Shown: piece by piece, positions 20,712 through 30,863 of the stretch
How positions within the stretch are numbered: the first letter of the stretch is position 1
How the letters are laid out: the number at the start of each line of letters is the position of its first letter
Assembly (NCBI GenBank): GCA_031446105.1
Contig: CP132907.1
Location: 682,001-746,000, forward strand
Length of the DNA stretch: 64,000 bases
Reading direction: 5' to 3'
DNA from: Arsenophonus sp031446105
GTDB lineage: Bacteria > Pseudomonadota > Gammaproteobacteria > Enterobacterales > Enterobacteriaceae
Notes under the pieces: model-generated
What the model was told of the DNA's origin: nothing
Database searches by the model: none
What the model saw: only the letters and a program-made list of their open reading frames with translations
Made by a program: the position numbers and the translations under genes

Positions 20712-21539
20712 GTGTCTGTTTCAAATAAAATGATGATAAAAAAAAAATACATAGAACATCATTTAGAAAATCTTCAATTAGATTTACATAATTTTAAACT
20801 AATTGATCCATTAAACAAAAATGAATTTTCATTTTGGGTATTAAATATTGATTCACTTTTTTTTTCAATTTTTCTTGGAATTATTTTTTTAACCTTATTT
20901 AGAATAATTGCTATTAATGCAACCAGTTTTATACCAAACAAATTACAAACTGCAATAGAAATAATTATTAATTTTGTTAACCATTTTGTTAGTGATATTT
21001 TTCATGGAAAAAGTAAAATTATTGCACCATTGGCTCTAACAGTTTTTGTTTGGATTTTTATGATGAATATAATGGATTTATTACCTATTGATTTCCTACC
21101 TTATATTGCTAAAAAATATTTAATGTTTCCTACATTACGTATTGTACCAACTACAGATTTAAATATAACCATATCTATGGCTATTGATGTATTTATTTTG
21201 ATTATTTTTTATAACATAAAAATTAAAGGATTCAAAAATTTTATAAAAGAATTAACTTTACAACCATTTAATCATCCTATTTTTATTCCTCTTAATTTAA
21301 TTTTAGAAGGAATTAGTTTTTTATCCAAACCGATATCATTAAGTTTAAGATTATTTGGTAATATGTATGCAGGTGAATTAATTTTTATTCTTATTGCCGC
21401 TTTATTGCCGTGGTGGTCACAATGGATACTAAATTTACCTTGGGCTATTTTTCATATACTTATTGTTACTTTGCAAGCTTTTATTTTTATGATTTTAACA
21501 ATTATTTATTTATCAATGGCATCAGAAAAAAATCAATAA
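20712..21539 (+). CDS. atpB: F1Fo ATP synthase subunit a
   Basis: 275 residues (271 in E. coli). Membrane subunit of Fo forming the proton half-channels. The essential Arg in SLRLFGNMYAGELIF, the block LTLQPFNHPIFIPLNLILEG and the C-terminal TLQAFIFMILTIIYLSMAS are conserved, with five to six hydrophobic segments. I use a GTG start at 20712 because AAGG lies about 9 bases upstream and the first residues align with the E. coli N-terminus; an ATG at 20730 is the alternative. First gene of the atp operon. Confidence 0.97.
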   Translation: MSVSNKMMIKKKYIEHHLENLQLDLHNFKLIDPLNKNEFSFWVLNIDSLFFSIFLGIIFLTLFRIIAINATSFIPNKLQTAIEIIINFVNHFVSDIFHGKSKIIAPLALTVFVWIFMMNIMDLLPIDFLPYIAKKYLMFPTLRIVPTTDLNITISMAIDVFILIIFYNIKIKGFKNFIKELTLQPFNHPIFIPLNLILEGISFLSKPISLSLRLFGNMYAGELIFILIAALLPWWSQWILNLPWAIFHILIVTLQAFIFMILTIIYLSMASEKNQ

Positions 21540-21575
21540 TTTATTAGTTTTTTTATTATCAAAGGAAAACATACG

Positions 21576-21815
21576 ATGGAAAATTTAAACACAGATTTAT
21601 TATACATAGCAGCTGGTATTATGATGGGATTAGCTGCGATCGGTGCTGCAATTGGTATTGGAATATTAGGTGGAAAATTTTTAGAAGGTGCTGCACGTCA
21701 ACCAGATTTAATTCCATTATTACGAACTCAGTTTTTTATTGTTATGGGATTAGTAGATGCAATTCCTATGATTACTGTTGGTTTAGGTTTATATATGATA
21801 TTTGTTATTTCTTAA
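21576..21815 (+). CDS. atpE: F1Fo ATP synthase subunit c
   Basis: 79 residues, the E. coli length, and very close in sequence. Two transmembrane helices around the polar loop ARQPD (40-44). The proton-carrying Asp61 in VMGLVDAIPM is present. Ten or so copies form the Fo rotor ring. Preceded by AAAGGA. Conservation is much higher than in its neighbours, as usual for this subunit. Confidence 0.98.
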   Translation: MENLNTDLLYIAAGIMMGLAAIGAAIGIGILGGKFLEGAARQPDLIPLLRTQFFIVMGLVDAIPMITVGLGLYMIFVIS

Positions 21816-21871
21816 TACAAAAAATATATTTAATAAAATTTTAACAACAAAATTAAAAGAAAATTTTTATT

Positions 21872-22357
21872 ATGAATTTTAATGCAACAATTTTAGGTCA
21901 AGCTATTGCATTTTTTTTATTTGTATTTTTCTGTATGAAATATGTATGGAAACCTATTATAAATGTAATTGAAAAACGTCAAAAAGAAATTACAAAAAAT
22001 TTTTTAATTGCAGAAAAAATAAAAAATGAGTCAGAATTAATAAAAATAAATGCAAAAAAACAAATAGAAATAGCAAAACAAAAAGCCCAAAAAATTATCA
22101 ATGAAGCTGATAAACAACGAATTAAAATTATTGAAAAAGCTGAATTAGAAGCTAAAATAAAACAAAAAAAAATAATTTCTCAAGCCAATATAGAAATCGA
22201 GATTCAAAGAAAAAATGTTCGTGAAGAATTACATAAAGAAATTGCAAAATTAGCTATTTTAGGAGCTGAAAAGATAATTAAAAATTCTATTAACGTAGTA
22301 GAAAGTCAACAAATTATTGATAATTTTTTAAATGAAATTAGCAAGAAAAATAAGTAG
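21872..22357 (+). CDS. atpF: F1Fo ATP synthase subunit b
   Basis: 161 residues (156 in E. coli). An N-terminal membrane anchor (about residues 5-25) is followed by a long charged coiled coil very rich in Lys, Glu and Ile, ending ILGAEKIIKNSI. A dimer forms the peripheral stalk linking Fo to delta. The start MNFNATILGQAIAFFLFVFF matches the family. It is followed after 13 bases by atpH. Confidence 0.96.
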   Translation: MNFNATILGQAIAFFLFVFFCMKYVWKPIINVIEKRQKEITKNFLIAEKIKNESELIKINAKKQIEIAKQKAQKIINEADKQRIKIIEKAELEAKIKQKKIISQANIEIEIQRKNVREELHKEIAKLAILGAEKIIKNSINVVESQQIIDNFLNEISKKNK

Positions 22358-22370
22358 GATATATATTAAA

Positions 22371-22895
22371 ATGATTACAATTTCTAGACCATATGCTAAA
22401 GCAATTTTTGATCTTGCAAAAAAAAATCAATTGCTTGATGAATGCCAAAATATGCTAAAATTTCTTGTGGAAATTATGAATAATAAAAAAATTAACCAAC
22501 TGATTTGTTCTGCAATAACACCTAAAAAAATAGCAATAATATTAATTTCTATTTGTAATAATAAACTTAATAAATACATAAAAAATTTAATTTATATTAT
22601 GGCTGAAAACAAAAGATTAGGTGCATTATCTGAAGTTTTAAAACAATTTATTTTATTACGTAATTTTTCAGAAGGAAAAATTAATGTAAACATTACCTCT
22701 GCCCATCAATTAAATGAAAAACAGAAATTAAAAATTTCAACAATAATAAAAAATAAATTTTTTTGCCAAGTTAATTTATATTATAAATTTGATGCATCTT
22801 TAATTGAAGGCATAATAATAAATATCGGAGATTTAGTTATTGATGGTAGTATACGTAATCGTATTAAACAATTAAATAATGCATTAAAATTTTAA
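22371..22895 (+). CDS. atpH: F1Fo ATP synthase subunit delta
   Basis: 174 residues (177 in E. coli). I start at MITISRPYAKAIFDLA, which aligns with the family; an earlier in-frame ATG inside atpF is not supported. The C-terminal motif GIIINIGDLVIDGSIRNRIKQL is conserved. Delta caps F1 and binds subunit b. AGGA lies about 11 bases upstream of the start. Confidence 0.95.
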   Translation: MITISRPYAKAIFDLAKKNQLLDECQNMLKFLVEIMNNKKINQLICSAITPKKIAIILISICNNKLNKYIKNLIYIMAENKRLGALSEVLKQFILLRNFSEGKINVNITSAHQLNEKQKLKISTIIKNKFFCQVNLYYKFDASLIEGIIINIGDLVIDGSIRNRIKQLNNALKF

Positions 22896-22910
22896 GGAAA
22901 ATCTTAAGAT

Positions 22911-24461
22911 ATGAAATTAAATTCTGCTGAAATCAGTGAATTAATAAAAGAACGTATTCTTCAATTTGATATACTAAATACATCTTATAATGAAGGTATA
23001 ATTGTTACTGTTTGTGATGGTATAATTCGTATTCATGGTTTATCTGAAGTAATGCAAAATGAAATGATATCAATACCTGGTAATCAATACGCGATTGCAT
23101 TTAACTTAGAACGTGATTTGGTTTCTGCAGTAGTTATGGGATCATATATTCATTTAACTGAGGGTATGAAAGTAAAATGTACCGGTCGTATTTTTGAAGC
23201 ACCTGTAGGTAAAGGATTACTTGGACGTATACTGAATACATTAGGTGAACCGATTGATGGTAAAGGTATTCTTAAACACAATGGTTTTTTACCTGTTGAA
23301 GTTATGGCTCCTGGAGTTATTGATCGTCAATCTATTGATCAACCTTTACAGACAGGATATAAATCAATTGATACAATGATTCCTATTGGACGTGGTCAAC
23401 GTGAATTAATTATTGGTGACAGACAAACAGGAAAAACTACATTAGCAATTGATACTATTATTAATCAAAACCATTCAAAAGTAAAATGTATTTATGTAGC
23501 TATTGGTCAAAAAATTTCAACGATTGGTAATATTGTTCAAAAATTGGAAGCACATAATGCACTTAATAATACAATAATTGTTGTTGCAACAGCCTCTGAA
23601 GCTGCAATATTGCAATATCTTGCACCTTATGTTGGTTGTGTCATGGGTGAATATTTCAGAAACCAGGGCGAAGATGCTTTAGTTGTATACGATGATCTTT
23701 CTAAACAGGCTATTGCTTATCGACAAATCTCCCTATTATTAAGACGACCTCCTGGACGTGAAGCTTACCCAGGAGATATTTTTTATATTCATGCTCGTTT
23801 ATTAGAACGTTCTGCACGTGTTAATAGTCAATATGTTGAAAAATATACTAAAGGAAAAATAAAAAATAAAACTGGTTCATTAACCGCATTGCCTATTATT
23901 GAAACTCAAGAAGGTGATGTGTCTTCTTTTGTACCAACTAATGTTATTTCAATTACAGACGGACAAATTTTTTTAGAATCTAAATTATTTAATTCTGGTA
24001 TTCGTCCTGCAATTAATCCTACAATATCAGTATCACGTGTGGGAAATGCAGCACAAACTGATATTATAAAAAAATTATCTGCTGGTATTCGTACTTCATT
24101 AGCACAATATCACGAATTATCTGCATTTTCACAGTTTTTATCTGATTTAGATGAAGAAACACGTCAGCAATTAATTCATGGACAAAAAGTTACTGAATTA
24201 TTAAAACAAAAACAACATAAACCAATGTCCATTGCAGAACAAGCTTTATCTTTATTTTCTGTCGAACATGGTTATCTTAAAGATGTTAAAGTAACAGAAA
24301 TAAATAAATTTGAAACATTATTATTAGATTATGCTAATCGTGAATTTTTCATGTTATTAAAACAAATTAATCAAACAGGTACATACAACAAAACAGTAGA
24401 AAAAGAATTAAATCACGTAATTCATTCTTTTAAAGAAAGCGTTTTTTTAAATTATAATTAA
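22911..24461 (+). CDS. atpA: F1Fo ATP synthase subunit alpha
   Basis: 516 residues (513 in E. coli). Walker A GDRQTGKT at 169-176, the same position as in E. coli, and conserved SRVGNAAQTDIIKKLSAGIR near the catalytic interface. Alpha carries the non-catalytic nucleotide sites and the conserved Arg finger. Strong AAGGAAA upstream. Fourth structural gene of F1Fo after the Fo genes and atpH. Confidence 0.98.
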   Translation: MKLNSAEISELIKERILQFDILNTSYNEGIIVTVCDGIIRIHGLSEVMQNEMISIPGNQYAIAFNLERDLVSAVVMGSYIHLTEGMKVKCTGRIFEAPVGKGLLGRILNTLGEPIDGKGILKHNGFLPVEVMAPGVIDRQSIDQPLQTGYKSIDTMIPIGRGQRELIIGDRQTGKTTLAIDTIINQNHSKVKCIYVAIGQKISTIGNIVQKLEAHNALNNTIIVVATASEAAILQYLAPYVGCVMGEYFRNQGEDALVVYDDLSKQAIAYRQISLLLRRPPGREAYPGDIFYIHARLLERSARVNSQYVEKYTKGKIKNKTGSLTALPIIETQEGDVSSFVPTNVISITDGQIFLESKLFNSGIRPAINPTISVSRVGNAAQTDIIKKLSAGIRTSLAQYHELSAFSQFLSDLDEETRQQLIHGQKVTELLKQKQHKPMSIAEQALSLFSVEHGYLKDVKVTEINKFETLLLDYANREFFMLLKQINQTGTYNKTVEKELNHVIHSFKESVFLNYN

Positions 24462-24503
24462 AATTTTGTTTCGATCGCTTTTAATATATAGGAGAAATAA
24501 AAA

Positions 24504-25370
24504 ATGGCGGTCGCCAAAGAAATACGTAACAAAATAAATAGTATCAAAAATACACAAAAAATTACCAAAGCAATGGAAACAGTTGCAATTTCAAAAATGC
24601 GAAAAATACATGAACATTTATTAGCAAATCTCCCTTATAAAAAAAATATGCAAAATTTAATTTCTCATTTAATGTCAGTTAATTTAGAATATAAACATCC
24701 ATATTTCAAACAACGTGATATTAAAAGTGTAGGATATTTAATAATTTCAACTGATCATGGTTTGTGTGGTAGTTTGAATGCCAATTTATTTAAAAAAATA
24801 CTAAAAAATATAAAAATTTATTCAGAAAAAGGTATTAGGGTTGAATTAGCATTAATTGGGTCTCAAGCCATTTCATTTTTTAATCGTATTAATTATAAAA
24901 TTATTTCTAAAAAAAATAACATAGAATGGAAATCTTTATTAAAAGATATCATTCAACCTACAAAAATTTTGTTAAAATCTTATCAAAAAGAAAATATTGA
25001 CAAATTATATCTTGTTACTAATAAATTTATTAATACCATTACTCAATTACCAAGTATTATTCAATTATTACCTTTCATTAATAACGGAGATAATCAGAAA
25101 AATAAAAAAAAAATTGGAGATTATTTATATGAACCAGATTCTAAAACAATATTAGATATTGTTTTATTTCGTTACATTGAATCACAAATTTATAGTAGTT
25201 TGTTAGAAAATTTAGCTAGTGAACAAGCTGCTCGTATGGTGGCAATGAAATCAGCTACAGATAATTGTAATAATATGATGAAAGAATTGTTATTAATTTA
25301 TAATAAATGCCGTCAAAGTAATATTACTAAAGAAATTAATGAAATTATTTCAGGAGCTTCTGCAATTTAA
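24504..25370 (+). CDS. atpG: F1Fo ATP synthase subunit gamma
   Basis: 288 residues (287 in E. coli). The N-terminal helix AKEIRNKINSIKNTQKITKAM and the C-terminal helix ASEQAARMVAMKSATDNC form the rotating coiled coil inside the alpha3beta3 hexamer and are well conserved; the middle is more diverged. STDHGLCGSLN is intact. AGGAG precedes the ATG. Confidence 0.97.
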   Translation: MAVAKEIRNKINSIKNTQKITKAMETVAISKMRKIHEHLLANLPYKKNMQNLISHLMSVNLEYKHPYFKQRDIKSVGYLIISTDHGLCGSLNANLFKKILKNIKIYSEKGIRVELALIGSQAISFFNRINYKIISKKNNIEWKSLLKDIIQPTKILLKSYQKENIDKLYLVTNKFINTITQLPSIIQLLPFINNGDNQKNKKKIGDYLYEPDSKTILDIVLFRYIESQIYSSLLENLASEQAARMVAMKSATDNCNNMMKELLLIYNKCRQSNITKEINEIISGASAI

Positions 25371-25402
25371 TAGCAAATATTTTAGATAGAAGAGAATTTA
25401 GA

Positions 25403-26800
25403 ATGAATACTGGAAAAATTATTCAAATAATTGGTGCTATAATAGACGTTGAATTTCCTCAAGATTGCGTACCGAAAATCTATTATATGTTAAAAATTTT
25501 AAATGGTAAAGAAAAATTAATTTTAGAAGTTCAACAACACTTAGGTGGTGGTATTGTTCGCTGTATTGCCATGGGAAGTTCCGATGGTTTAAAACGTGGT
25601 TTACCCGTCATTAATTTAGAACATCCGATTCAGGTACCTGTTGGTAAAGCTACATTAGGCCGTATAATGAATGTTTTGGGTGACCCTATAGACATGAAAG
25701 GAAAAATTATTGCAAAAGAATATTGGAATATTCATAGATCACCTGTTAATTATGAAAATTTATCTTATTCAACTGAATTACTTGAAACAGGAATTAAAGT
25801 AATGGATCTTATTTGTCCATTTGCTAAAGGAAATAAAATAGGATTATTTGGTGGTGCTGGTGTTGGAAAAACAGTAAATATGATGGAACTTATTCGTAAT
25901 ATTGCAATTAAACATTCTGGTTATTCTGTTTTTACGGGTGTTGGAGAACGTACTCGTGAAGGTAACGATTTTTATTGTGAAATGACAGATCCAAATGTAC
26001 TAAATAAGGTATCTCTTGTATATGGACAAATGAATGAACCAGCTGGAAATCGATTACGTGTTGCTTTAACAGGATTAACTCTTGCAGAAAAATTTCGTGA
26101 TGAAGGTAGAGATGTATTATTATTTATTGATAACATTTATCGTTATACATTAGCAGGAACAGAAGTATCAACTTTATTAGGTCGTATGCCATCAGCAGTA
26201 GGATATCAGCCTACTTTAGCTGAAGAAATGGGTTTATTTCAAGAAAGAATTACATCAACTAAAAATGGTTCTATAACTTCAATTCAAGCAGTATATGTAC
26301 CTGCAGATGATTTAACTGATCCATCGCCAGCAACTACTTTTTCACATTTAGATGCAACAGTTGTATTAAATCGTCAAATTGCATCATTAGGAATTTATCC
26401 TGCTATAGATCCATTAAATTCAACTAGTCGTCATCTTGATCCAATTACTGTTGGAGAAGAACATTATAAGGTAGCACGCGGTGTACAATCTATTTTACAA
26501 CGTTACCAAGAATTAAGAGATATTATTGCTATTTTAGGTATGGATGAATTATCGGAAGAAGATAAATTAATTGTTTCTAGAGCTAGAAAAATACAACGTT
26601 TTTTGTCGCAACCATTTTTTGTAGCTGAAGTTTTTACCGGTTCAAGTGGGAAATTTGTATCATTAAAAGATACTATTAATGGTTTTAAAAAAATTTTAAA
26701 TGGTGATTATGATGATTTGCCTGAACAAACATTTTATATGGTTGGTACTATAGAAGAAGCTGTTGAAAAAGCTAAAAGAATATCAAATTCTCATACTTAG
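25403..26800 (+). CDS. atpD: F1Fo ATP synthase subunit beta
   Basis: 465 residues (460 in E. coli). Catalytic subunit. Walker A GGAGVGKT at 150-157, the catalytic Glu in GVGERTREGNDFY, and SRARKIQRFLSQPFFVAEVF near the C-terminus are intact. A few positions are unusual, for example DNIYRYTLAG for the common DNIYRFTLAG. A GAAG element precedes the start. The stop is 13 bases from the atpC ATG. Confidence 0.98.
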   Translation: MNTGKIIQIIGAIIDVEFPQDCVPKIYYMLKILNGKEKLILEVQQHLGGGIVRCIAMGSSDGLKRGLPVINLEHPIQVPVGKATLGRIMNVLGDPIDMKGKIIAKEYWNIHRSPVNYENLSYSTELLETGIKVMDLICPFAKGNKIGLFGGAGVGKTVNMMELIRNIAIKHSGYSVFTGVGERTREGNDFYCEMTDPNVLNKVSLVYGQMNEPAGNRLRVALTGLTLAEKFRDEGRDVLLFIDNIYRYTLAGTEVSTLLGRMPSAVGYQPTLAEEMGLFQERITSTKNGSITSIQAVYVPADDLTDPSPATTFSHLDATVVLNRQIASLGIYPAIDPLNSTSRHLDPITVGEEHYKVARGVQSILQRYQELRDIIAILGMDELSEEDKLIVSRARKIQRFLSQPFFVAEVFTGSSGKFVSLKDTINGFKKILNGDYDDLPEQTFYMVGTIEEAVEKAKRISNSHT

Positions 26801-26813
26801 GAAAAATTTCACA

Positions 26814-27233
26814 ATGTCTATAAAAACATATCATCTTATTGTTGTTAGTCCAGAAAAAAAAATATTTGATGATTTTGTTAAAAAAGTTAAAATTACAGGT
26901 ATTGAAGGGGAATTAGGAATTTATCCTCAACATATTTCCATGTTAACTTTAATCAAACCTTGTTTTTTATTTATTCAAAAAAAATATGAAGAAAAAGTTA
27001 TTTATGTTTCTTCTGGAATTTTAGAAATACAAAAAAACAATGTAATAATATTCTCTAATATAGCAATATATGACAAAATTTTTGATCAAAATTTCAATAC
27101 TAATAAATTATCAATTTTTAAGTTTAAAGCAGAGAAATATATTTTATCACTAAATAATATAAATAAAATACAGGAATTATTAGAATTTAAGGAAGTTATT
27201 AAAAAATTTCAAATTATTAAAAAAAATAAATAA
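26814..27233 (+). CDS. atpC: F1Fo ATP synthase subunit epsilon
   Basis: 139 residues (139 in E. coli counting the initiator). Start at MSIKTYHLIVVSPEKKIFDD, supported by AGGAAA 11 bases upstream; an earlier in-frame ATG within atpD would add 17 unrelated residues. The motif GIEGELGIYPQHISML is conserved in the N-terminal beta-sandwich, while the C-terminal regulatory helices are rather diverged. Last gene of the atp operon. Confidence 0.93.
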   Translation: MSIKTYHLIVVSPEKKIFDDFVKKVKITGIEGELGIYPQHISMLTLIKPCFLFIQKKYEEKVIYVSSGILEIQKNNVIIFSNIAIYDKIFDQNFNTNKLSIFKFKAEKYILSLNNINKIQELLEFKEVIKKFQIIKKNK

Positions 27234-27296
27234 AAAAAATGATTATTTAAAAAAATTATAAAAATACGTTACAAAAAATATTAACATCAAATATAC

Positions 27297-27337
27297 AGGG
27301 AGTGAGACAGTATTTTTTTGTTCTGCTCCTTTTTTTA
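27297..27337 (+). terminator. Probable rho-independent terminator after the atp operon
   Basis: GGAG...CAG pairs with CTG...CTCC across a T-rich loop, leaving a short unpaired bulge, and is followed directly by seven T residues. It lies between atpC and glmU, where E. coli also ends atp transcription. It is one of few GC-containing stretches in this gap. Confidence 0.55.
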
Positions 27338-27415
27338 TCATAAAATAAAAAAATTTAGAAAAAATATATATTAATAAATTATCTTACATTAAATAATGGA
27401 ATTACTAGATTTTTT

Positions 27416-28804
27416 ATGTCTATAAAGGAAATAAGTGTTGTAATCCTTGCTGCTGGTAAAGGTACTCGAATGTATTCTGATTTACCAAAAGTTTTGCATC
27501 TTTTAGCAGGAAAACCAATAATTCAATATGTTATTGATACATCAATATCACTTGGTGCATCTAATATTTATGTTGTTTATGGTCATGGTGCTGATTTACT
27601 AAAATTAGCTTTAGCTAATCAACCAATTCATTGGATATTACAAAAAGAACAATTAGGCACAGGACATGCAATGCAAAAGGCATCTTCTTATTTTTCAGAT
27701 AATGAAGATATTTTAATGCTTTATGGTGATTCTCCACTTATAAAAAAAGAAACGCTTAAAAAATTAATAAAATCTAAAATTCATGGTGGAATTGGTTTAT
27801 TAACTGCAGTAGTAGATGAACCAACAGGTTATGGTCGTATTATTCGTCAAAAAGGTAAAGTTATTGGAATTGTAGAACAAAAAGATGCAACGCAACATCA
27901 ATCTACAATTAAAGAAATAAATAGTGGTATATTAGTTGCTAATGGTGGTGATTTAAAAAGATGGTTAAAAAAAATTAATAAAAATAATTCGCAAAATGAA
28001 TATTATATTACTGATATAATTTCATTGGCTTATCAAGAAAATTGTAAAATTAATGTTGTGCATCCTAAAAAATTTAGTGAAATAAAAGGAGTCAATAATT
28101 GCTTAGAACTTGCAGCACTTGAACGAATATATCAACAAGAACAAGCAGAAAAATTGTTATTAAATGGAGTTCTTATTATTGATCCTATTCGTTTTGATAT
28201 ACGCGGTACATTAAAACATGGACGTAATGTAATTATTGATACCAATGTTATTATTGAAGGAAATGTTACATTAGGTAATAATGTTTACATCCATACTGGA
28301 TGTATATTAAAAAACTGTATTATTCATGATAATTCAATCATTAATCCTTATTCTTTTATAGAAGAATCAGAACTATCTATGGCTTGTATTGTTGGTCCTT
28401 TTGCTCGTTTACGCCCTAAAACTAAACTTGCTGATAAAGTACAAATTGGTAATTTTGTAGAAGTTAAAAATTCAGTTTTTGGTGTAGCTTCTAAAGCTGG
28501 TCATTTGAGTTATTTAGGTGATACAAAAATTGGTAATAATGTTAATATTGGTGCAGGAATAATTACTTGTAATTATGATGGTGTTAATAAATTTCAAACA
28601 ATAATTCATGATAATGTTTTTATTGGTTCAGATAGCCAATTAATTGCACCTATTTCAATAGGTAAAGGAGCAACTATTGGTGCCGGAACTACATTGACTA
28701 ATGATGTTAAAGAAAATGAACTTGTTATTAGTCGTGTAAAACAAAGACATATTCATAATTGGAAACGTCCAGTAAAAAAAAATGTGAATAAAGTAATAAA
28801 ATAA
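27416..28804 (+). CDS. glmU: Bifunctional GlcNAc-1-P uridyltransferase / glucosamine-1-P acetyltransferase
   Basis: 462 residues (456 in E. coli). N-terminal pyrophosphorylase domain with LAAGKGTRM (11-19) and GTGHAMQKA; C-terminal left-handed beta-helix acetyltransferase with hexapeptide repeats and KAGHLSYLGDTKIG, GAGIITCNYDG. GlmU makes UDP-GlcNAc, the precursor for peptidoglycan (MurB pathway) and lipid A. The pair glmU-glmS follows the atp operon exactly as in E. coli. Confidence 0.98.
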   Translation: MSIKEISVVILAAGKGTRMYSDLPKVLHLLAGKPIIQYVIDTSISLGASNIYVVYGHGADLLKLALANQPIHWILQKEQLGTGHAMQKASSYFSDNEDILMLYGDSPLIKKETLKKLIKSKIHGGIGLLTAVVDEPTGYGRIIRQKGKVIGIVEQKDATQHQSTIKEINSGILVANGGDLKRWLKKINKNNSQNEYYITDIISLAYQENCKINVVHPKKFSEIKGVNNCLELAALERIYQQEQAEKLLLNGVLIIDPIRFDIRGTLKHGRNVIIDTNVIIEGNVTLGNNVYIHTGCILKNCIIHDNSIINPYSFIEESELSMACIVGPFARLRPKTKLADKVQIGNFVEVKNSVFGVASKAGHLSYLGDTKIGNNVNIGAGIITCNYDGVNKFQTIIHDNVFIGSDSQLIAPISIGKGATIGAGTTLTNDVKENELVISRVKQRHIHNWKRPVKKNVNKVIK

Positions 28805-28880
28805 ATATTAAACATAAAAAATTATATTATTTTATAAAAATATAATAATATAACACTATATTTTTTGGAATATAAAATTT

Positions 28881-30710
28881 ATGTGTGGAATTGTAGGTGC
28901 AGTAGCACAACGTGATATAGCTGAAATTCTTATTGAGGGACTTCGTAGATTAGAATATAGAGGTTATGATTCTGCAGGTTTAGCTGTTGTTGATAATGAC
29001 ACTAATCTAACTAGGTTACGTGAATTAGGAAAAGTTCAAAGTTTAGCTAAAAAATTAAAACAGTATTTTGTAGTTGGTGGCACTGGTATTGCACATACCC
29101 GTTGGGCGACTCATGGAAAACCAAGTAAAAAAAATGCTCATCCTCATATTTCTGAACATATTGCTATTGTACATAATGGTATTATTGAAAATCATCAAGA
29201 ACTTAGAAAAAAATTAAAAATAAAAAAATATGTTTTTACTTCACAAACTGACACTGAAGTAATTGCTCATTTAATACATTTAGAATTACAAAATGGAGGA
29301 AAATTTTGTAAAATAATTCAGCGTGTTATAAAACAATTAAAAGGTACATATGCTATAGTTGTTATGAATAGTCATATTCCTGGAATGCTGGTAGCTGCAC
29401 GATGTGGTAGTCCTTTAATTATAGGTTTAGGTGTTGGTGAAAATTTTTTAGCATCTGATCAATTAGCTTTATTACCAGTTACTCGTCGTTTTATTTATTT
29501 GGAAGAAGGTGATATTGTTGAAATTACTCGTAGAACAGTTCATATTTTTGATAAAAATGGGATTCAAGTTCAACGAAAAAAAATAGAATCTAATATTAAA
29601 TTTAATGTTAGTAAAAAAGGTATTTATAGACATTATATGCAAAAAGAAATATATGAACAGCCATTGGCAATAAAAAATACTTTAGAAGGACGCGTTAATA
29701 ATAACAATGTTTTTTTTAGTGAATTAAATAAAACAGAAAAAAATATTTTAACTAAAGTGGAACATGTTCAAATTGTTGCTTGTGGTACTTCATATAATGC
29801 TGGAATGGTTGCTCATTATTGGTTTGAATCTTTATTAGGTATACCATGTGATGTAGAAATTGCTTCAGAATTTCGTTATAGAAAACCAGCACGTAGAAAA
29901 AATAGTTTGTTAATTACTATTTCTCAATCAGGTGAAACAGCAGATACATTAGCTGCATTACGTTTGTCAAAAACACTAGGTTATTTAATATCCCTATCTA
30001 TATGTAATGTTTCTGGATCTTCTTTAGTACGTGAATCAGATATTGCATTAATGACAAAAGCTGGTATAGAAATTGGTGTAGCATCAACTAAAACTTTTAC
30101 TACTCAATTAACTATTTTATTGTTATTAGTTGCATATATGATTCGTTTAAAAAACAAAAATGTTTTTCTTGAAAAAAATATAATAAAAGCATTACAAAAT
30201 TTGCCTTCTAGAATTAATAGTATGTTTTTAAAAGAAAAAATGATTGAAATTTTAGCTGAAGATTTTTCTGATAAAAATCACTCTCTTTTTTTAGGAAGAG
30301 GTAATCAATTTCCAATAGCTGTTGAAGGAGCATTAAAATTAAAAGAAATTTCTTATATTCATGCAGAAGCGTATGCTGCTGGTGAATTAAAACATGGACC
30401 ATTAGCATTAATTGATGCAAATATGCCAGTTATTATTATTGCTCCAAATAATGAGCTATTAAAAAAACTAAAATCAAATATTGAAGAAGTTCGTACTAGA
30501 GGAGGTTTATTGTATGTTTTTGCTGATAAAAATGCCGGTTTTGTTGAAAGTAAAAATATGAAAATTATTCCGTTGCCTCATGTGGAAGAATTAATTGCTC
30601 CGATTTTTTATGTTGTCCCCCTTCAATTATTATCTTATTATGTTGCTTTAATTAAAGGGACCGATGTTGATCAACCAAGAAATTTAGCTAAATCAGTAAC
30701 AGTTGAGTAA
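28881..30710 (+). CDS. glmS: Glutamine-fructose-6-phosphate aminotransferase (isomerizing)
   Basis: 609 residues, identical in length to E. coli. N-terminal glutaminase domain with nucleophile Cys at position 2 (MCGIVGAVAQRD) and HTRWATHGKPS; two SIS sugar-isomerase domains with VACGTSYNAGM, SQSGETADTLAAL and the C-terminal PRNLAKSVTVE. GlmS makes glucosamine-6-P, the first amino-sugar precursor for the cell wall. Control by GlmZ/GlmY small RNAs, known in E. coli, cannot be judged from this sequence. Confidence 0.98.
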   Translation: MCGIVGAVAQRDIAEILIEGLRRLEYRGYDSAGLAVVDNDTNLTRLRELGKVQSLAKKLKQYFVVGGTGIAHTRWATHGKPSKKNAHPHISEHIAIVHNGIIENHQELRKKLKIKKYVFTSQTDTEVIAHLIHLELQNGGKFCKIIQRVIKQLKGTYAIVVMNSHIPGMLVAARCGSPLIIGLGVGENFLASDQLALLPVTRRFIYLEEGDIVEITRRTVHIFDKNGIQVQRKKIESNIKFNVSKKGIYRHYMQKEIYEQPLAIKNTLEGRVNNNNVFFSELNKTEKNILTKVEHVQIVACGTSYNAGMVAHYWFESLLGIPCDVEIASEFRYRKPARRKNSLLITISQSGETADTLAALRLSKTLGYLISLSICNVSGSSLVRESDIALMTKAGIEIGVASTKTFTTQLTILLLLVAYMIRLKNKNVFLEKNIIKALQNLPSRINSMFLKEKMIEILAEDFSDKNHSLFLGRGNQFPIAVEGALKLKEISYIHAEAYAAGELKHGPLALIDANMPVIIIAPNNELLKKLKSNIEEVRTRGGLLYVFADKNAGFVESKNMKIIPLPHVEELIAPIFYVVPLQLLSYYVALIKGTDVDQPRNLAKSVTVE

Positions 30711-30863
30711 AAAAAATATTTTTTTACAAATAAAAATTATTAAAACATATATTTTTATTTTAAAAACTTTTTTTATATTATTTATGTTTTTGAGATTTTG
30801 TTTTTTTTAATTTTAAATAAAATTACCATTTATATAATTTTTTATTAATTATAAGGAATTAAA